This document shows, in pieces, positions 1-8,414 of a stretch of DNA of 64,000 nt. The stretch is from Streptomyces apocyni (GTDB taxonomy: Bacteria > Actinomycetota > Actinomycetes > Streptomycetales > Streptomycetaceae): positions 175,873 through 239,872 of the forward strand of contig NZ_WHOM01000039.1 of the NCBI RefSeq assembly GCF_009739465.1, written 5' to 3'. Numbering within the stretch: position 1 is the first letter of the stretch; every line of letters begins with the position of its first letter. A model generated the notes under the pieces. It searched no databases. It saw only the letters and a program-made list of their open reading frames with translations, and was not told the origin of the DNA. The position numbers were made by a program, and so were the translations under genes.

Positions 1-27
1 CGCCTCAATACCGCTCATCTGAGCATG

Positions 28-42
28 ACCCCTATCAGGGGT
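28..42 (-). terminator. possible terminator hairpin downstream of HAD gene
   Basis: ACCCCT, a 3-base loop, then AGGGGT forms a 6-bp stem 14 bases past the stop of the minus-strand HAD gene. The stem is short and no U-tract follows, so this is only a candidate for the end of the transporter operon. Confidence 0.3.
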
Positions 43-55
43 GGCGAGAATCACG

Positions 56-823
56 CTACGCGAGGCGGCTGGATTTCACGATCCGGACCGCGGCCCTCAG
101 CATCCCGAGATCCACCTCCTCCAAGCTGGCCGCGAAGACCCGCGCGGGTGACGGCGGCACCGGCAGAGCTGAGGGCACCACCAGCACCCCACACCCCGCC
201 GCCTCCGCCGACGCCGTCCCGTCCGGCGAGTCCTCGACCGCCACACAGGCGGCGGGCGCGGCCCCGAAGCGGTCAGCCGCCGCCTGGTAGGGGTCCGGAT
301 GCGGCTTGGTCCGTACGGTGTCGTCGGCGGACAGCGTGAAGGCGAACGGCACGTCGGCCAGCGCTCCCCCGACCACCGAGTCGACCACCACCCGAGGCGA
401 GGCGCTCACCAACGCGAAGGGCACCCGGTGTCGCTCCAGCGAGGCCAGCAGCCGCCGGGCGCCGGGGCGGAGCGGGGCGCCCTGCTCGACGCGGCGGAAG
501 AAGGCGCTGGTCAGCGCGGCGGCGACCGGATGGGCGACCGGATGGGCGACCGGATGGGCGGCGGAATCGGCGACCGGCTGGGTGACGGGGGCGCGCGCTC
601 CCGCGACCCGTATCAGATGAGCGGCCGTGTCCTCGACCGCCCGCCCGACCACCTCGGGCCCGTCCGCGTCACCCAGCACATGCCCGAGCCCCGCCGCGAC
701 CTCCGCCGTCGCCTCCCACCACAGGCCCTCGGTGTCCACCAGCGTGCCGTCCATGTCGAACAGCACGGCGGCGGGCAGCGCGGCCGTGGCCGACCCCTCG
801 ACGGCCCGCACGGGGGCGCTCAC
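56..823 (-). CDS. HAD-superfamily phosphatase (beta-phosphoglucomutase-like)
   Basis: 255-residue HAD hydrolase. Motif I is FDMDGTLVDTE near residue 22. A serine-containing motif II (LVSASPR), the motif III lysine (RTKPHPDPY) and motif IV (VAVEDSPDG) follow in order, so the phosphotransfer site looks complete. An alpha-helical cap lies between motifs I and II. This cap carries a short HPVA repeat encoded by a 12-bp tandem repeat. The start codon overlaps the stop of the ABC ATPase gene by 4 bases, so it is the last gene of the transporter operon. The family dephosphorylates small phosphorylated metabolites or phosphonates. Coupling to an importer of the aminoethylphosphonate/iron/spermidine type suggests an imported organophosphate or phosphonate is processed, but that is inference. 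Confidence 0.88.
   Translation of the reverse strand: MSAPVRAVEGSATAALPAAVLFDMDGTLVDTEGLWWEATAEVAAGLGHVLGDADGPEVVGRAVEDTAAHLIRVAGARAPVTQPVADSAAHPVAHPVAHPVAAALTSAFFRRVEQGAPLRPGARRLLASLERHRVPFALVSASPRVVVDSVVGGALADVPFAFTLSADDTVRTKPHPDPYQAAADRFGAAPAACVAVEDSPDGTASAEAAGCGVLVVPSALPVPPSPARVFAASLEEVDLGMLRAAVRIVKSSRLA
522..557. repeat. 12-bp tandem repeat, 3 copies, in the HAD gene
   Basis: Three exact copies of GCGACCGGATGG, with degenerate copies after them. They encode the HPVA repeat in the cap of the HAD phosphatase. The unit is a multiple of 3, so copy changes would keep the frame. Confidence 0.85.
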
Positions 824-1932
824 GACGCCGCCGCGACGACGAGCACCGGCTGCTCGGCGAGGCCCACGGTGGCGCGGACGCCGGGAGCCAGCGCGCCCGC
901 GTCCCGCGAGGCCAGGTCGGCCTTGACGGACACTCCACCGGGCAGGTCGAGCAGGACACGGGTGACGGAGCCGAAGAAGGACGCCGCGACCACGGTGGCG
1001 TCGCCGTCGGGCTCCACGGTCGCGGTGACGTTCTCGGGGCGTACGAGGACCTCGACGTCACGGGCGCCCTCGGGAGCGGCGCCGTCCACCGGTTGCTCGG
1101 TGCCCACAACCGCGACCCGGCCGGAGTCCGTCATCCGTCCCGGCAGCCGGTTCATGGTGCCGACGAACTCGGCGACGAAGGCCGTGGCGGGCCGCTCGTA
1201 CAGCTCGGAGGGGGCCGCGCACTGCTCCAGCCTCCCGGCGTTGAGTACGGCCACCCGGTCCGCCATCGACAGGGCCTCCTCCTGGTCGTGCGTGACGAAG
1301 ATCGTCGTGATGCCGAGCGAGAGCTGGAGCCGCCTGATCTCCTCGCGCAGGGTGAGCCGGACCTTGGCGTCCAGCGCGGACAGCGGCTCGTCCAGGAGCA
1401 GGACGCGCGGCTCGAGGGCGAGCGCGCGGGCCAGCGCGACGCGCTGCTGCTGGCCGCCGGACATCTGGTGCGGGTAGCGGTCGCCGTGCTCGGGCAGGCC
1501 GACCAGCTCCAGGAGTTCGGCGGCGCGGGCGGCGCGCTGGGCGGCGGGGACCTTGCGGACCCGCATCCCGAAAGCCACGTTGTCGCGGGCGCTGAGGTTG
1601 GGGAAGAGGCTGTACGACTGGAAGACCATGCCCGCGTCACGCCGGTTGGCGGGCACCCGGGTGATGTCCTCGCCGTCGACCAGCACTTCGCCCGCGTCCG
1701 GGGTCTCGAAGCCCGCGATGACGCGCAGGGCGGTGGTCTTGCCGCAGCCGGACGGGCCCAGCAGGGCGAGCAGTTCGCCGGGCTCCACGGTGAGGTCGAG
1801 GCCGTCGAGGGCGACGACACCGGAGCCGAACTCCCGGCGCAGGCCGCGGAACTCGACGCGGGCGCCGCCGCCACGGGTCGCGGCGGGCTCGGTACGCCCG
1901 GCCACCGCTGCCGCTGTTGTTGATACGGACAT
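820..1932 (-). CDS. ABC transporter ATP-binding protein (Fe/spermidine/AEP type)
   Basis: 370-residue ATPase of the PotA/FbpC/PhnT kind. It has Walker A GPSGCGKT near residue 60, the Q-loop VFQSYSLFP, the signature MSGGQQQR, Walker B VLLLDEP, the D-loop SALD and the H-loop FVTHDQEEAL. A C-terminal TOBE-type extension of about 120 residues usually has a regulatory role. It would power the two permeases encoded just upstream. The start at MSVSTTAA is chosen because the reading frame upstream of it lies inside the permease gene; the permease stop is only 5 bases away. The substrate cannot be read from an ATPase. Confidence 0.92.
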   Translation of the reverse strand: MSVSTTAAAVAGRTEPAATRGGGARVEFRGLRREFGSGVVALDGLDLTVEPGELLALLGPSGCGKTTALRVIAGFETPDAGEVLVDGEDITRVPANRRDAGMVFQSYSLFPNLSARDNVAFGMRVRKVPAAQRAARAAELLELVGLPEHGDRYPHQMSGGQQQRVALARALALEPRVLLLDEPLSALDAKVRLTLREEIRRLQLSLGITTIFVTHDQEEALSMADRVAVLNAGRLEQCAAPSELYERPATAFVAEFVGTMNRLPGRMTDSGRVAVVGTEQPVDGAAPEGARDVEVLVRPENVTATVEPDGDATVVAASFFGSVTRVLLDLPGGVSVKADLASRDAGALAPGVRATVGLAEQPVLVVAAAS

Positions 1933-1937
1933 ACGCG

Positions 1938-2849
1938 TTACGACTCCTTGCTGGAGGCAGGCGAGGCAGAGGAAGCAGGGGAGGCAGACGACGTACCGGT
2001 CCCCGCGCGGGACAGGACCAGCAGCAGCACCCAGGTGATCAGAAGGCTGAGGATGGACACGGCCACCGACATCCGCGCCTGGGCTCCGGAGATCGTCACG
2101 ATCCACACCGCGAAGGGCTCGTAGCCGAGCAGCGCCGCGATGGTGAACTCACCGAGCACCAGGGCCAGGGTGAGAAAGGCGGCCCCGGCGAGCGCGGCGC
2201 GCAGATTGGGCAGGATCACCCGGACGACGACCTGCGGCCAGCTGGCGCCGCAGTTGCGGGCCGCCTCCACCAGGGTCGGTACGTCGATCGCGCGCAGCCC
2301 GGCGTCCAGCGACCGGTAGACGAACGGCAGCGCGAGCACCGTATAGGCGAAGACGAGAACGAGCGGGAAACTCTCGTCCTGGACCGCCAGGAAGGTCTGG
2401 TAGAGCGGGGTGTGGGAGAGCTTCTCCGGCCCCCAGCGCAGCACCGTGGTGATACCAGTGACCAGCGCGATCGGCGGCACCACCAGCGGCAGCATGCACA
2501 TCACCTCGATGACCGGCCGCAGCCCCGGCGAACCGAGGCGCACCGCGACCAGCGCGGGCACCGCGAGCAGCAGAGTGAGCGCGATGGTGGCCGCCGCGAG
2601 GCCGAGCGACAGCAGCAGACTGTCCGTGAAACCCTCGGCGCCGACGATCCCGGTGTACGCCTCGAAGGAGACGCCCTGGCCCGGCACATGCACGGTGAAG
2701 ACGAAGGACGAGACCAGCGGCAGCAGGAAGTAGAGCCCCGCCAGTCCGAGCACGGCCCCCCGCCAGACGCGCGGGCGGCGGCGGGTCCGGCGTACCGGCG
2801 CGGCGTCGTCCAGAGAGGCAGCGGTGGAAGTGGAAGTCAGTGCAGCCAT
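1938..2849 (-). CDS. ABC transporter permease (second subunit)
   Basis: About 303-residue inner-membrane permease of the PotC/PhnV type. Six or so hydrophobic segments follow a charged N-terminus (RRTRRRPRVWRG). The EAA-type cytoplasmic loop, VEAARNCGASWPQVVVRVILP, contacts the ATPase. The start MAALTSTS overlaps the end of the preceding permease gene by 13 bases, showing tight coupling. A longer upstream frame exists but runs inside the neighbouring gene. It pairs with the first permease to form the transmembrane channel of the importer. Confidence 0.9.
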   Translation of the reverse strand: MAALTSTSTAASLDDAAPVRRTRRRPRVWRGAVLGLAGLYFLLPLVSSFVFTVHVPGQGVSFEAYTGIVGAEGFTDSLLLSLGLAAATIALTLLLAVPALVAVRLGSPGLRPVIEVMCMLPLVVPPIALVTGITTVLRWGPEKLSHTPLYQTFLAVQDESFPLVLVFAYTVLALPFVYRSLDAGLRAIDVPTLVEAARNCGASWPQVVVRVILPNLRAALAGAAFLTLALVLGEFTIAALLGYEPFAVWIVTISGAQARMSVAVSILSLLITWVLLLVLSRAGTGTSSASPASSASPASSKES

Positions 2850-3769
2850 CGGGCGCTCCGTCGCTGGAGGGGCAGATAGACGGCCATGACCAGTCCGGCG
2901 ATCAGGATCATGTCGAGGCCGAGGGCTAGCGCCACGTTCTCCTGGCCGACCATGACGTTGCCGGACAGCGCGTCCGCGATCTTCAGGGTGACCAGGGGTA
3001 CGGAGCCGCCAACCAGCGCGGCGGCGGTCGCGTGCGCGGCGAAGGCGCTGCCGAAGAGCAGGACGAACCCGCCCATCAGCGAGGGCGCGAGCACCGGCAG
3101 CCCCACCAGCCGCCAGAACTGCCACCCACTGGCGCCGTTGTTCTGCGCGGCCTCGCGCCACTGGGGCCGCAGCCCGTCGAGGGCCGGGATGATGACGAGC
3201 ACCATCAGAGGGGTGAGGAAGTACAGGTACACCACGGCGAGGCCGCTGAAGGAGTACAGGTTCCAGCCCAGGTCACCGAGGTTCGCGAGCTCGGTGACGA
3301 CGCCGGAGATGCCGAGCGTCGCGATGAACGCGAACGCCAGCGGCACCCCACCGAAGTTGGCCAGTACCCCGGACGCGGTGAGGGTCGCGCTACGCAGCCA
3401 CTGGCGGCGCGACGTGACGATGGCCTGGGCGATCAGCACTCCGGCGACCGAGCCGATCACGGCGACCAGGGTGGCCAGCTGCACGCTGCCGATCAGCGAG
3501 TTCAGGTACGGGCCCTGGAGGGAGCGTTCTACGTGTTCACCGGTGAAGCTGGTGGCGCCGGTGTCCGGGTCGTCGCTGGTGAAGGCGCCGTACAGCAGGG
3601 CGGCGACGGGGAGTCCGAAGCACAGGCCGGTGAAGGCGAGCAGCGGGACGGTGGCCAGCCAGGTACGCGGGCCACGCGTGCGCGGGCCACGCCGCCCCCG
3701 GCGGCCGGCGCCGCTGGTACTGCGGCTGCCGTCGGGGGCGGACGTGACGGACGGGGCGGAAACGGACAT
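2837..3769 (-). CDS. ABC transporter permease (first subunit)
   Basis: 310-residue permease of the PotB/PhnU type with about six transmembrane helices. The EAA-like loop reads REAAQNNGASGWQFWRLVGLP. The basic N-terminus (GRRGRRGPRTRGPRTW) precedes the first helix, consistent with a cytoplasmic start. Its ATG overlaps the TGA of the binding-protein gene by one base (TGATG), so translation is probably coupled. It forms the channel with the downstream permease. Confidence 0.9.
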   Translation of the reverse strand: MSVSAPSVTSAPDGSRSTSGAGRRGRRGPRTRGPRTWLATVPLLAFTGLCFGLPVAALLYGAFTSDDPDTGATSFTGEHVERSLQGPYLNSLIGSVQLATLVAVIGSVAGVLIAQAIVTSRRQWLRSATLTASGVLANFGGVPLAFAFIATLGISGVVTELANLGDLGWNLYSFSGLAVVYLYFLTPLMVLVIIPALDGLRPQWREAAQNNGASGWQFWRLVGLPVLAPSLMGGFVLLFGSAFAAHATAAALVGGSVPLVTLKIADALSGNVMVGQENVALALGLDMILIAGLVMAVYLPLQRRSARWLH

Positions 3770-4926
3770 CAGGAGAGAGCCTTGTCCCAGTTCTTGGCGA
3801 GGTCTTCCTGGGCCTTGTCGAGGTCCTCGGACGACGGGAACTCCGGGGTGCCCTCGACCTCGGGGAGCTTGGCGAGGAACTCCTTGTCGGCGGTGCCGTC
3901 CTCGGTCATCGCGGGCAGCAGTACGGGGCGGGCGTAGCCCTTGAGCCAGAGGTTCTGGCCCTCGGGGCTGTAGAGGAACTCCATCCACAGGCGGGCGGCC
4001 GCCGGGTTGGGGGCCTCCTTGTTGATGGCCTGCGAGTAGTACTGGGCGTAGACGCCGTCGCTGGGGACGGAGACCTGCCAGTCGACGCCCTTGTCCTTGA
4101 ACTGGTCGGCGTAACCGGCGTTCAGGTAGTCCCAGTCGATCGAGATGGGCGTCTCGCCCTTCTCGACGGTGGCCGGGGTGGACTCGACGGGGATGAAGTT
4201 GCCGCTCTTCTTCAGCTTGGCGAAGAAGTCGATGCCCGGCTGGATGTCGCCGAAGGAGCCCTTGTTGGCGAGCGACGCGGCGTAGACGCCACCGAAGGCG
4301 GAGCCGGACTTGGTCGGGTTGCCGTTCAGCGCGACCTTGCCCTTGTACTCGGGCTTGAGGAGATCGGCGAAGGTCTCCGGGCACTTCTTGATGCGCCCCG
4401 CGTCACAGCCGATGGAGACATAGCCGCCGTAGTCGTTGTAGAAGCGGCCGTCGGCGTCCTTCTGGGTGTCCGGGATGTCGTCCCAGGTCTCGACCTTGTA
4501 CGGGGCGAACAGGCCCTCTTCGGAGGCGCTGCGGGCGAAGGCGATCCCGAGGTCGAGGACGTCCGGGGCGCGGTCCTGGCCCTTGCGCGACTTCACGGCG
4601 GCGATCTCGTCGGCGCTGGAGGCGTCCGGGTTCTCGCTGTTGACCTTGATCTTCGGGTACTTCTTCTCGAAGGCCTTGATGACCTCGCCGTAGTTCGCCC
4701 AGTCCGGCGGCAGGGCGATCACATTGAGCTTGCCCTCCTTCTCGGCGGCCGCGACAAGCTCCTTCAGGCCGCCGAAGTCGGACGCGGAGGCGGTGGAGCC
4801 CGCCTTCACCTTGCCGTCACTCCCGGCGTCGGCCGAGTCGTCGGGGGCGGCACCACAGGCGGTGAGGGTGGTGAGGACGGCGGCACCGAGCAGCGCGGCC
4901 GCACCACGGCCGGAAGGTCTGAACAC
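3769..4926 (-). CDS. ABC transporter substrate-binding lipoprotein
   Basis: 385-residue periplasmic-type binding protein of the iron/spermidine/2-aminoethylphosphonate group. The signal peptide ends in a lipobox (LTTLTAC, Cys about 24), so the mature protein should be a lipoprotein on the outer face of the membrane. The body shows the usual two-lobe fold features, such as GKLNVIALPPDWANYGEVI and PDVLDLGIAFA. It is the first gene of the operon binding protein-permease-permease-ATPase-HAD. A HutC/GntR gene lies divergently upstream. The substrate is unknown: the HAD partner and the HutC regulator make a phosphonate or phosphorylated compound a reasonable guess, but an iron or polyamine substrate is not excluded. 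Confidence 0.9.
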   Translation of the reverse strand: MFRPSGRGAAALLGAAVLTTLTACGAAPDDSADAGSDGKVKAGSTASASDFGGLKELVAAAEKEGKLNVIALPPDWANYGEVIKAFEKKYPKIKVNSENPDASSADEIAAVKSRKGQDRAPDVLDLGIAFARSASEEGLFAPYKVETWDDIPDTQKDADGRFYNDYGGYVSIGCDAGRIKKCPETFADLLKPEYKGKVALNGNPTKSGSAFGGVYAASLANKGSFGDIQPGIDFFAKLKKSGNFIPVESTPATVEKGETPISIDWDYLNAGYADQFKDKGVDWQVSVPSDGVYAQYYSQAINKEAPNPAAARLWMEFLYSPEGQNLWLKGYARPVLLPAMTEDGTADKEFLAKLPEVEGTPEFPSSEDLDKAQEDLAKNWDKALS

Positions 4927-4963
4927 GGTCTCTCCCAGAGACGAGGAAGCGGGGGTGACAGCA

Positions 4964-4977
4964 CTTGTCTGTACAAG
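4964..4977. promoter_or_regulatory. candidate GntR operator CTTGT-N4-ACAAG
   Basis: A perfect inverted repeat, CTTGTCTGTACAAG, sits 38-51 bases upstream of the binding-protein start, in the promoter region shared with the divergent GntR gene. HutC-type regulators bind short palindromes of about this size, so this is the best operator candidate for the neighbouring regulator. Confidence 0.5.
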
Positions 4978-5144
4978 CTGGCATCAGTTCGCCCGGGGCA
5001 GCTGTCCGCCGCATTAACGGCTCATGACATCCACCACACAGTCGCCGGAAGATCCCGTGGGACGTCGAACTACCCATGGTGGGAGCGAGGTTAGGGTGAA
5101 CAGGGAAGCGGAACACTCCGCGACCATCCGCGAGCCTGACCGCA

Positions 5145-5180
5145 CACAGCTCGGAACACAGCTCGGAACACAGCTCGGAC
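5145..5180. repeat. 12-bp tandem repeat, 3 copies, upstream of GntR
   Basis: Three head-to-tail copies of CACAGCTCGGAA, the last ending in C, directly upstream of the regulator's likely start. They lie in the leader of the gntR-like gene and may alter its expression if the copy number varies. Confidence 0.8.
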
Positions 5181-5200
5181 CGGACCTGGGGGGCACCCGC

Positions 5201-5957
5201 GTGGGGGGGCACGGCACGCTATCTGGAGATCGCGGACGCACTGCGCCGGTCGATCCTCGGCGACGCCTATCCGGTGGGAGCCCAGCTGCCGACGGAGAGC
5301 GATCTGGCCACCGAGTGGTCGGCCTCGCGCGGTACGGTCCGCCAGGCCATCGCCGTACTGGTCGCGGAGGGCCTGATCGGCTCCCGGCAGGGCGCGCGCC
5401 GGATCGTGCTGCGCCGCGAACGCCGCCACAGCTTCGCGGAGTTGAACAGCTTCGCGCAGTGGGCCCAGAGCGTGGGCTACGCGACGTCGAGCCGCTTCCT
5501 GTCCCGCACCCGCCGCCCCGCGACCCCCACCGAGTCCGAGCGCCTGGCACTGCCCGACGGCTCCGAGATCCTCTACGCGTTACGACTGCGGCTCCTGGAA
5601 GGCGAGCCCGCCATGCTGGAGCGCACCGCCTACGCGGGCTGGGTCGCACCCGCCGTGGAGGCGCTCCCGGAGACCTGCCCGTCGGTCATGAACAGCATCG
5701 CCGACGAGCACGGCATCGTCGCCCAGTACGGCGAACACCTCCTGGACGCCCTGGCGGCGAGCGGCGCCGACGCCCGCCTGCTGCGGATACCCGACGGCAC
5801 CCCTCTCCTGCGCCAACGCCACCTCACCCGCACGGCGGCGGGCCGCCCCATCGAGTGGACCGACGACCGCTATGTGGCGGGCAGTGTGACGTTCAGCGTG
5901 AGCAACTCGGCGGATATCGCCCCGCTGTCGCGGCACGCGGGCCCACTGGACGGCTGA
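5201..5957 (+). CDS. HutC/GntR-family regulator with apparent 1-bp frameshift
   Basis: The open frame from 5220 onward encodes a complete HutC-type regulator. It has a winged helix-turn-helix (YLEIADALRRSILGDAYPVG, then LPTESDLA and SRGTVRQAI) followed by a UTRA/chorismate-lyase-like ligand domain of about 160 residues. No ATG, GTG or TTG exists in this frame between the upstream stop at 5097 and the codon at 5274, which is inside the DNA-binding domain. A GTG at 5201 lies in the next frame, followed by a run of seven G (5203-5209). With six G the product would begin MGGTARYLEIADAL and be 251 residues, the expected form. So this is either a sequencing error, a real inactivating frameshift, or slippage in the G-run. 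It probably controls the divergent importer operon. Confidence 0.75.
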
Positions 5958-6036
5958 GCCGCGCCACCTGCCGTACCCGGCCCCGGGGACTCGGGCCCGG
6001 GCCCTTAACCGCCAGACCGGACCCTCGGCTCAGCCG
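5951..6036. terminator. possible bidirectional terminator
   Basis: CGGCTGAGCCG at 5951 and CGGCTCAGCCG at 6026 are exact reverse complements. They flank a GC-rich inner segment with its own GGGCCCGGGCCC palindrome. The pair spans the gap between the convergent GntR and dusB genes. The large loop makes the call tentative. Confidence 0.35.
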
Positions 6037-7181
6037 CCTGAGGTGTCCAGCTCGGCGTCCGCGCCGACCCCCGCGCAGTCGTACGGGTCGTTCAGCCAGC
6101 CGTCCGGCAGCACCACGCGGTTGTTGCCCGACGTACGGCCACGCGGCCCGTCGGCGCCCACGGGCCAGGCCTGGTCGAGGTCCAGCTCGTGCAGCCCGGC
6201 CTCCAGCTCGGCGAGTGACGAGGTGATGGCCAGTCGCTTACGCATCTCGGACCCGACCGCGAAGCCCTTCAGATACCAGGCGACATGCTTGCGGAAGTCG
6301 ATGACACCGCGCGCCTCGTCCCCGATCCACTCGCCCAGCAGCTGCGCGTGCCGGACCATCACGGCCGCGACCTCTCGGAGTGTGGGCGCTGCGGGCCCCT
6401 CGGTCCCCTCGAAGACACTCACCAGGTCCCCGAACAGCCAGGGCCGCCCCAGGCACCCGCGCCCCACGACCACGCCATCGCACCCGGTCTCGCGCATCAT
6501 CCGCACGGCGTCATCGGCCGACCAGATGTCGCCGTTCCCGAGCACCGGGATCTCCGGAACGTGCTCCTTGAGCCGTGCGATGGCGTCCCAGTCGGCGGTC
6601 CCGCCGTAGTGCTGGGCGGCGGTGCGGCCATGCAGCGCGATCGCGGTCACCCCCTCCTCGACGGCTATCCGCCCGGCGTCGAGGTAGGTGAGGTGATCGT
6701 CGTTGATCCCTTTACGCATCTTCATCGTGACGGGGATCTCACCGGCCCCGCTCACGGCCTCGCGCAGGATCGCCCGCAGCAGGTTCCGCTTGAACGGAAG
6801 GGCTGAGCCGCCGCCCTTCCTGGTGACCTTGGGAACGGGACAACCGAAGTTCAGGTCGATGTGATCGGCCCGGTCCTCCTCCGCGATCATGCGGACCGCC
6901 TTGCCGACGGTGACCGGGTCCACGCCGTACAGCTGGATCGACCGGGGCTTCTCGCTCTCGTCGAAGTGGATCAGCTGCATGGTCTTCTCGTTGCGCTCGA
7001 CCAGCGCCCGCGTGGTGATCATCTCGCTGACGAACAGCCCCTTGCCCCCGGAGAACTCCCGGCACAGGGTGCGAAACGGCGCGTTGGTGATCCCCGCCAT
7101 GGGGGCGAGCACCACGGGCGGCTGCACGGTGTGCGGGCCGATGGTGAGGGGGGCGGGGGTCGCGGGGGCGAGCGTGGTCAT
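6030..7181 (-). CDS. dusB: tRNA-dihydrouridine synthase
   Basis: 383-residue FMN- and NADPH-dependent enzyme that reduces uridine to dihydrouridine in tRNA. The TIM-barrel start carries the flavin signature LAPMAGITNAPFR near residue 27. The catalytic cysteine lies in LNFGCPVPKV, and the conserved KMRKGIND and GNGDIW segments follow. Length and motifs fit the DusB/Nifr3 group. The start MTTLAP is used because the signature then sits at the usual distance; the frame continues upstream without a better start. It is convergent with the GntR gene and divergent from the Uma2 gene. Confidence 0.93.
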   Translation of the reverse strand: MTTLAPATPAPLTIGPHTVQPPVVLAPMAGITNAPFRTLCREFSGGKGLFVSEMITTRALVERNEKTMQLIHFDESEKPRSIQLYGVDPVTVGKAVRMIAEEDRADHIDLNFGCPVPKVTRKGGGSALPFKRNLLRAILREAVSGAGEIPVTMKMRKGINDDHLTYLDAGRIAVEEGVTAIALHGRTAAQHYGGTADWDAIARLKEHVPEIPVLGNGDIWSADDAVRMMRETGCDGVVVGRGCLGRPWLFGDLVSVFEGTEGPAAPTLREVAAVMVRHAQLLGEWIGDEARGVIDFRKHVAWYLKGFAVGSEMRKRLAITSSLAELEAGLHELDLDQAWPVGADGPRGRTSGNNRVVLPDGWLNDPYDCAGVGADAELDTSGG

Positions 7182-7284
7182 CACCCCATTGTGACGCAAG
7201 GGTGTGCCACCCCCTCCCACTACTCTGGGTGTCGATCTGATTACATGCCGGGCCGTCTGGCCCGAACCCCAGGGAGGGCGCATC

Positions 7285-7911
7285 ATGACACTGATGCTTG
7301 AGCGACCGCAGACGATAGAGGTCCCCCACGGCTCAGCGCGCTTCGAGGCGCTGTGCCGGACTCTGCTGACCATGGATGTGCCCGAGGGATACCGGGCGGA
7401 GATCGTCGGGGGAAACATCGTCATGTCGCCGTGGTCCAAGGGGTTCTACCTGCCCATCATGCGTTCGATCCGGACCCAGCTCGAACCGCACGCTAGTAAG
7501 GGCCATCTCGTCGATCACGCCCCGTTCCTCTTCACCTTCCCCGGCGAAGAGCGCGCCTACGGCCCCGACATCTACGCGGCCGCGTCATCCGCGTTCCGCA
7601 CCCATGAGCGGTATGTCGACGGTGAAGCCCTGTCCTTCGTCGCCGAGCTCACCTCCGCGTCAACGCGCGGCGTGGGCTGGGGGGACAAGGTTCCGGTCTA
7701 CGGCCGGGCAGGCGTTCCGGTCTACCTGCTGGTCGACGTGCAGGACGAGACAGCTACGGTCTTCTCAGAACCGTCCGGGAAGGGCTACCGGTCCCGGACC
7801 ACGGTGCCGTTCGGCTCGAAGCTGCACATCCCCGCGCCTTTCGACTGCGACCTCGACACGGCGGAGTTCGAACTGCCCGCCGAGGAGAGTTCCGAAGGCG
7901 CCGACGCGTAG
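7285..7911 (+). CDS. Uma2-family (DUF820) putative restriction endonuclease-like protein
   Basis: 208 residues. The family has a PD-(D/E)XK nuclease fold. Here GPDIYAA supplies the acidic residue, and VAELTSASTRGVGWGDKVPVYGRAGVPVYLLVD matches the conserved core (E..S..TR..D...K...Y). A strong ribosome site, AGGGAGG, lies 8 bases before the ATG, and the next gene is beyond a perfect palindromic terminator, so it is probably a single-gene unit. Streptomyces genomes carry many such genes and their role is unknown; a restriction or repair function is family-level inference. Confidence 0.85.
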   Translation: MTLMLERPQTIEVPHGSARFEALCRTLLTMDVPEGYRAEIVGGNIVMSPWSKGFYLPIMRSIRTQLEPHASKGHLVDHAPFLFTFPGEERAYGPDIYAAASSAFRTHERYVDGEALSFVAELTSASTRGVGWGDKVPVYGRAGVPVYLLVDVQDETATVFSEPSGKGYRSRTTVPFGSKLHIPAPFDCDLDTAEFELPAEESSEGADA

Positions 7912-7918
7912 CGCGAAG

Positions 7919-7960
7919 CCGCGATGGCCCGTAACCCCCGGGGGTTACGGGCCATCGCGG
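7919..7960. terminator. perfect 42-bp palindromic terminator
   Basis: Two 21-base arms are exact reverse complements with no loop bases between them (CCGCGATGGCCC... to ...GGGCCATCGCGG). The hairpin stands between the plus-strand Uma2 gene and the minus-strand DUF6243 gene, so it can stop both transcripts. Confidence 0.85.
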
Positions 7961-7988
7961 CATCACATGCCGATGCCGATACCGGACG

Positions 7989-8180
7989 TCAGGACTGCGC
8001 GTCGTCGTCCTGCTTCGGGGCGCCCTGCGCACGCTCACGCATCTTGCGCAGCAGCTCTTCCTTCTTCTCGGCGGCCGTCATGCGGTCGGCGTTACGCGCC
8101 GGACCGGTGCCCTGCTGGTCGGCGCGGGACAGCTTCTTGCGCTGACCCCCTACGCCGAGGAGGTTGTTGCGCTTTGCCAC
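7989..8180 (-). CDS. small conserved actinobacterial protein (DUF6243-like)
   Basis: 63-residue, highly charged protein beginning MAKRNNLLGVGGQRKKLSRA and ending in a run of acidic residues. It has no membrane segment or cysteine. It resembles the small DUF6243 family common in Streptomyces, whose function is unknown. The basic N-terminus could contact nucleic acid, but that is a guess. It is transcribed alone toward the palindromic terminator it shares with the Uma2 gene. Confidence 0.75.
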   Translation of the reverse strand: MAKRNNLLGVGGQRKKLSRADQQGTGPARNADRMTAAEKKEELLRKMRERAQGAPKQDDDAQS

Positions 8181-8331
8181 GGGGATCTCCCATTGAGGTG
8201 AGCAGTGATTCTGGCTTCGTAGGTCGGGGGCCGGTGTGTGCCGCCCGCCGGGCTCTCACTCGTAAATCTGGAAGAGGTTCATGGCACGGACGCTACCGCG
8301 AAACAGGTGGGCAGAGCATCTGAAATCCGCC

Positions 8332-8375
8332 GGCATGACGAATGACAGATATTGAAATCTGTCAGCTGTCATGCC
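8332..8375. promoter_or_regulatory. nested palindromic operator upstream of AKR-tetR
   Basis: Outer arms GGCATGAC (8332-8339) and GTCATGCC (8368-8375) enclose inner arms TGACAGAT (8343-8350) and ATCTGTCA (8357-8364). Both pairs are exact and share the same centre. A further TGTCATGC copy follows at about 8382. Dyad symmetry of this size just before the AKR-tetR pair fits binding by two TetR dimers. Confidence 0.7.
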
Positions 8376-8414
8376 ATAGTTGTCATGCGCTACCCCCTCA
8401 TTCAAGGAGCAACC

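Noticed and set aside
820..4926. Firm assignment as a 2-aminoethylphosphonate system (phnSTUV)
   Set aside because: Family and HAD neighbour allow it, but iron and polyamine importers look the same; no phosphonatase-specific residues could be confirmed.
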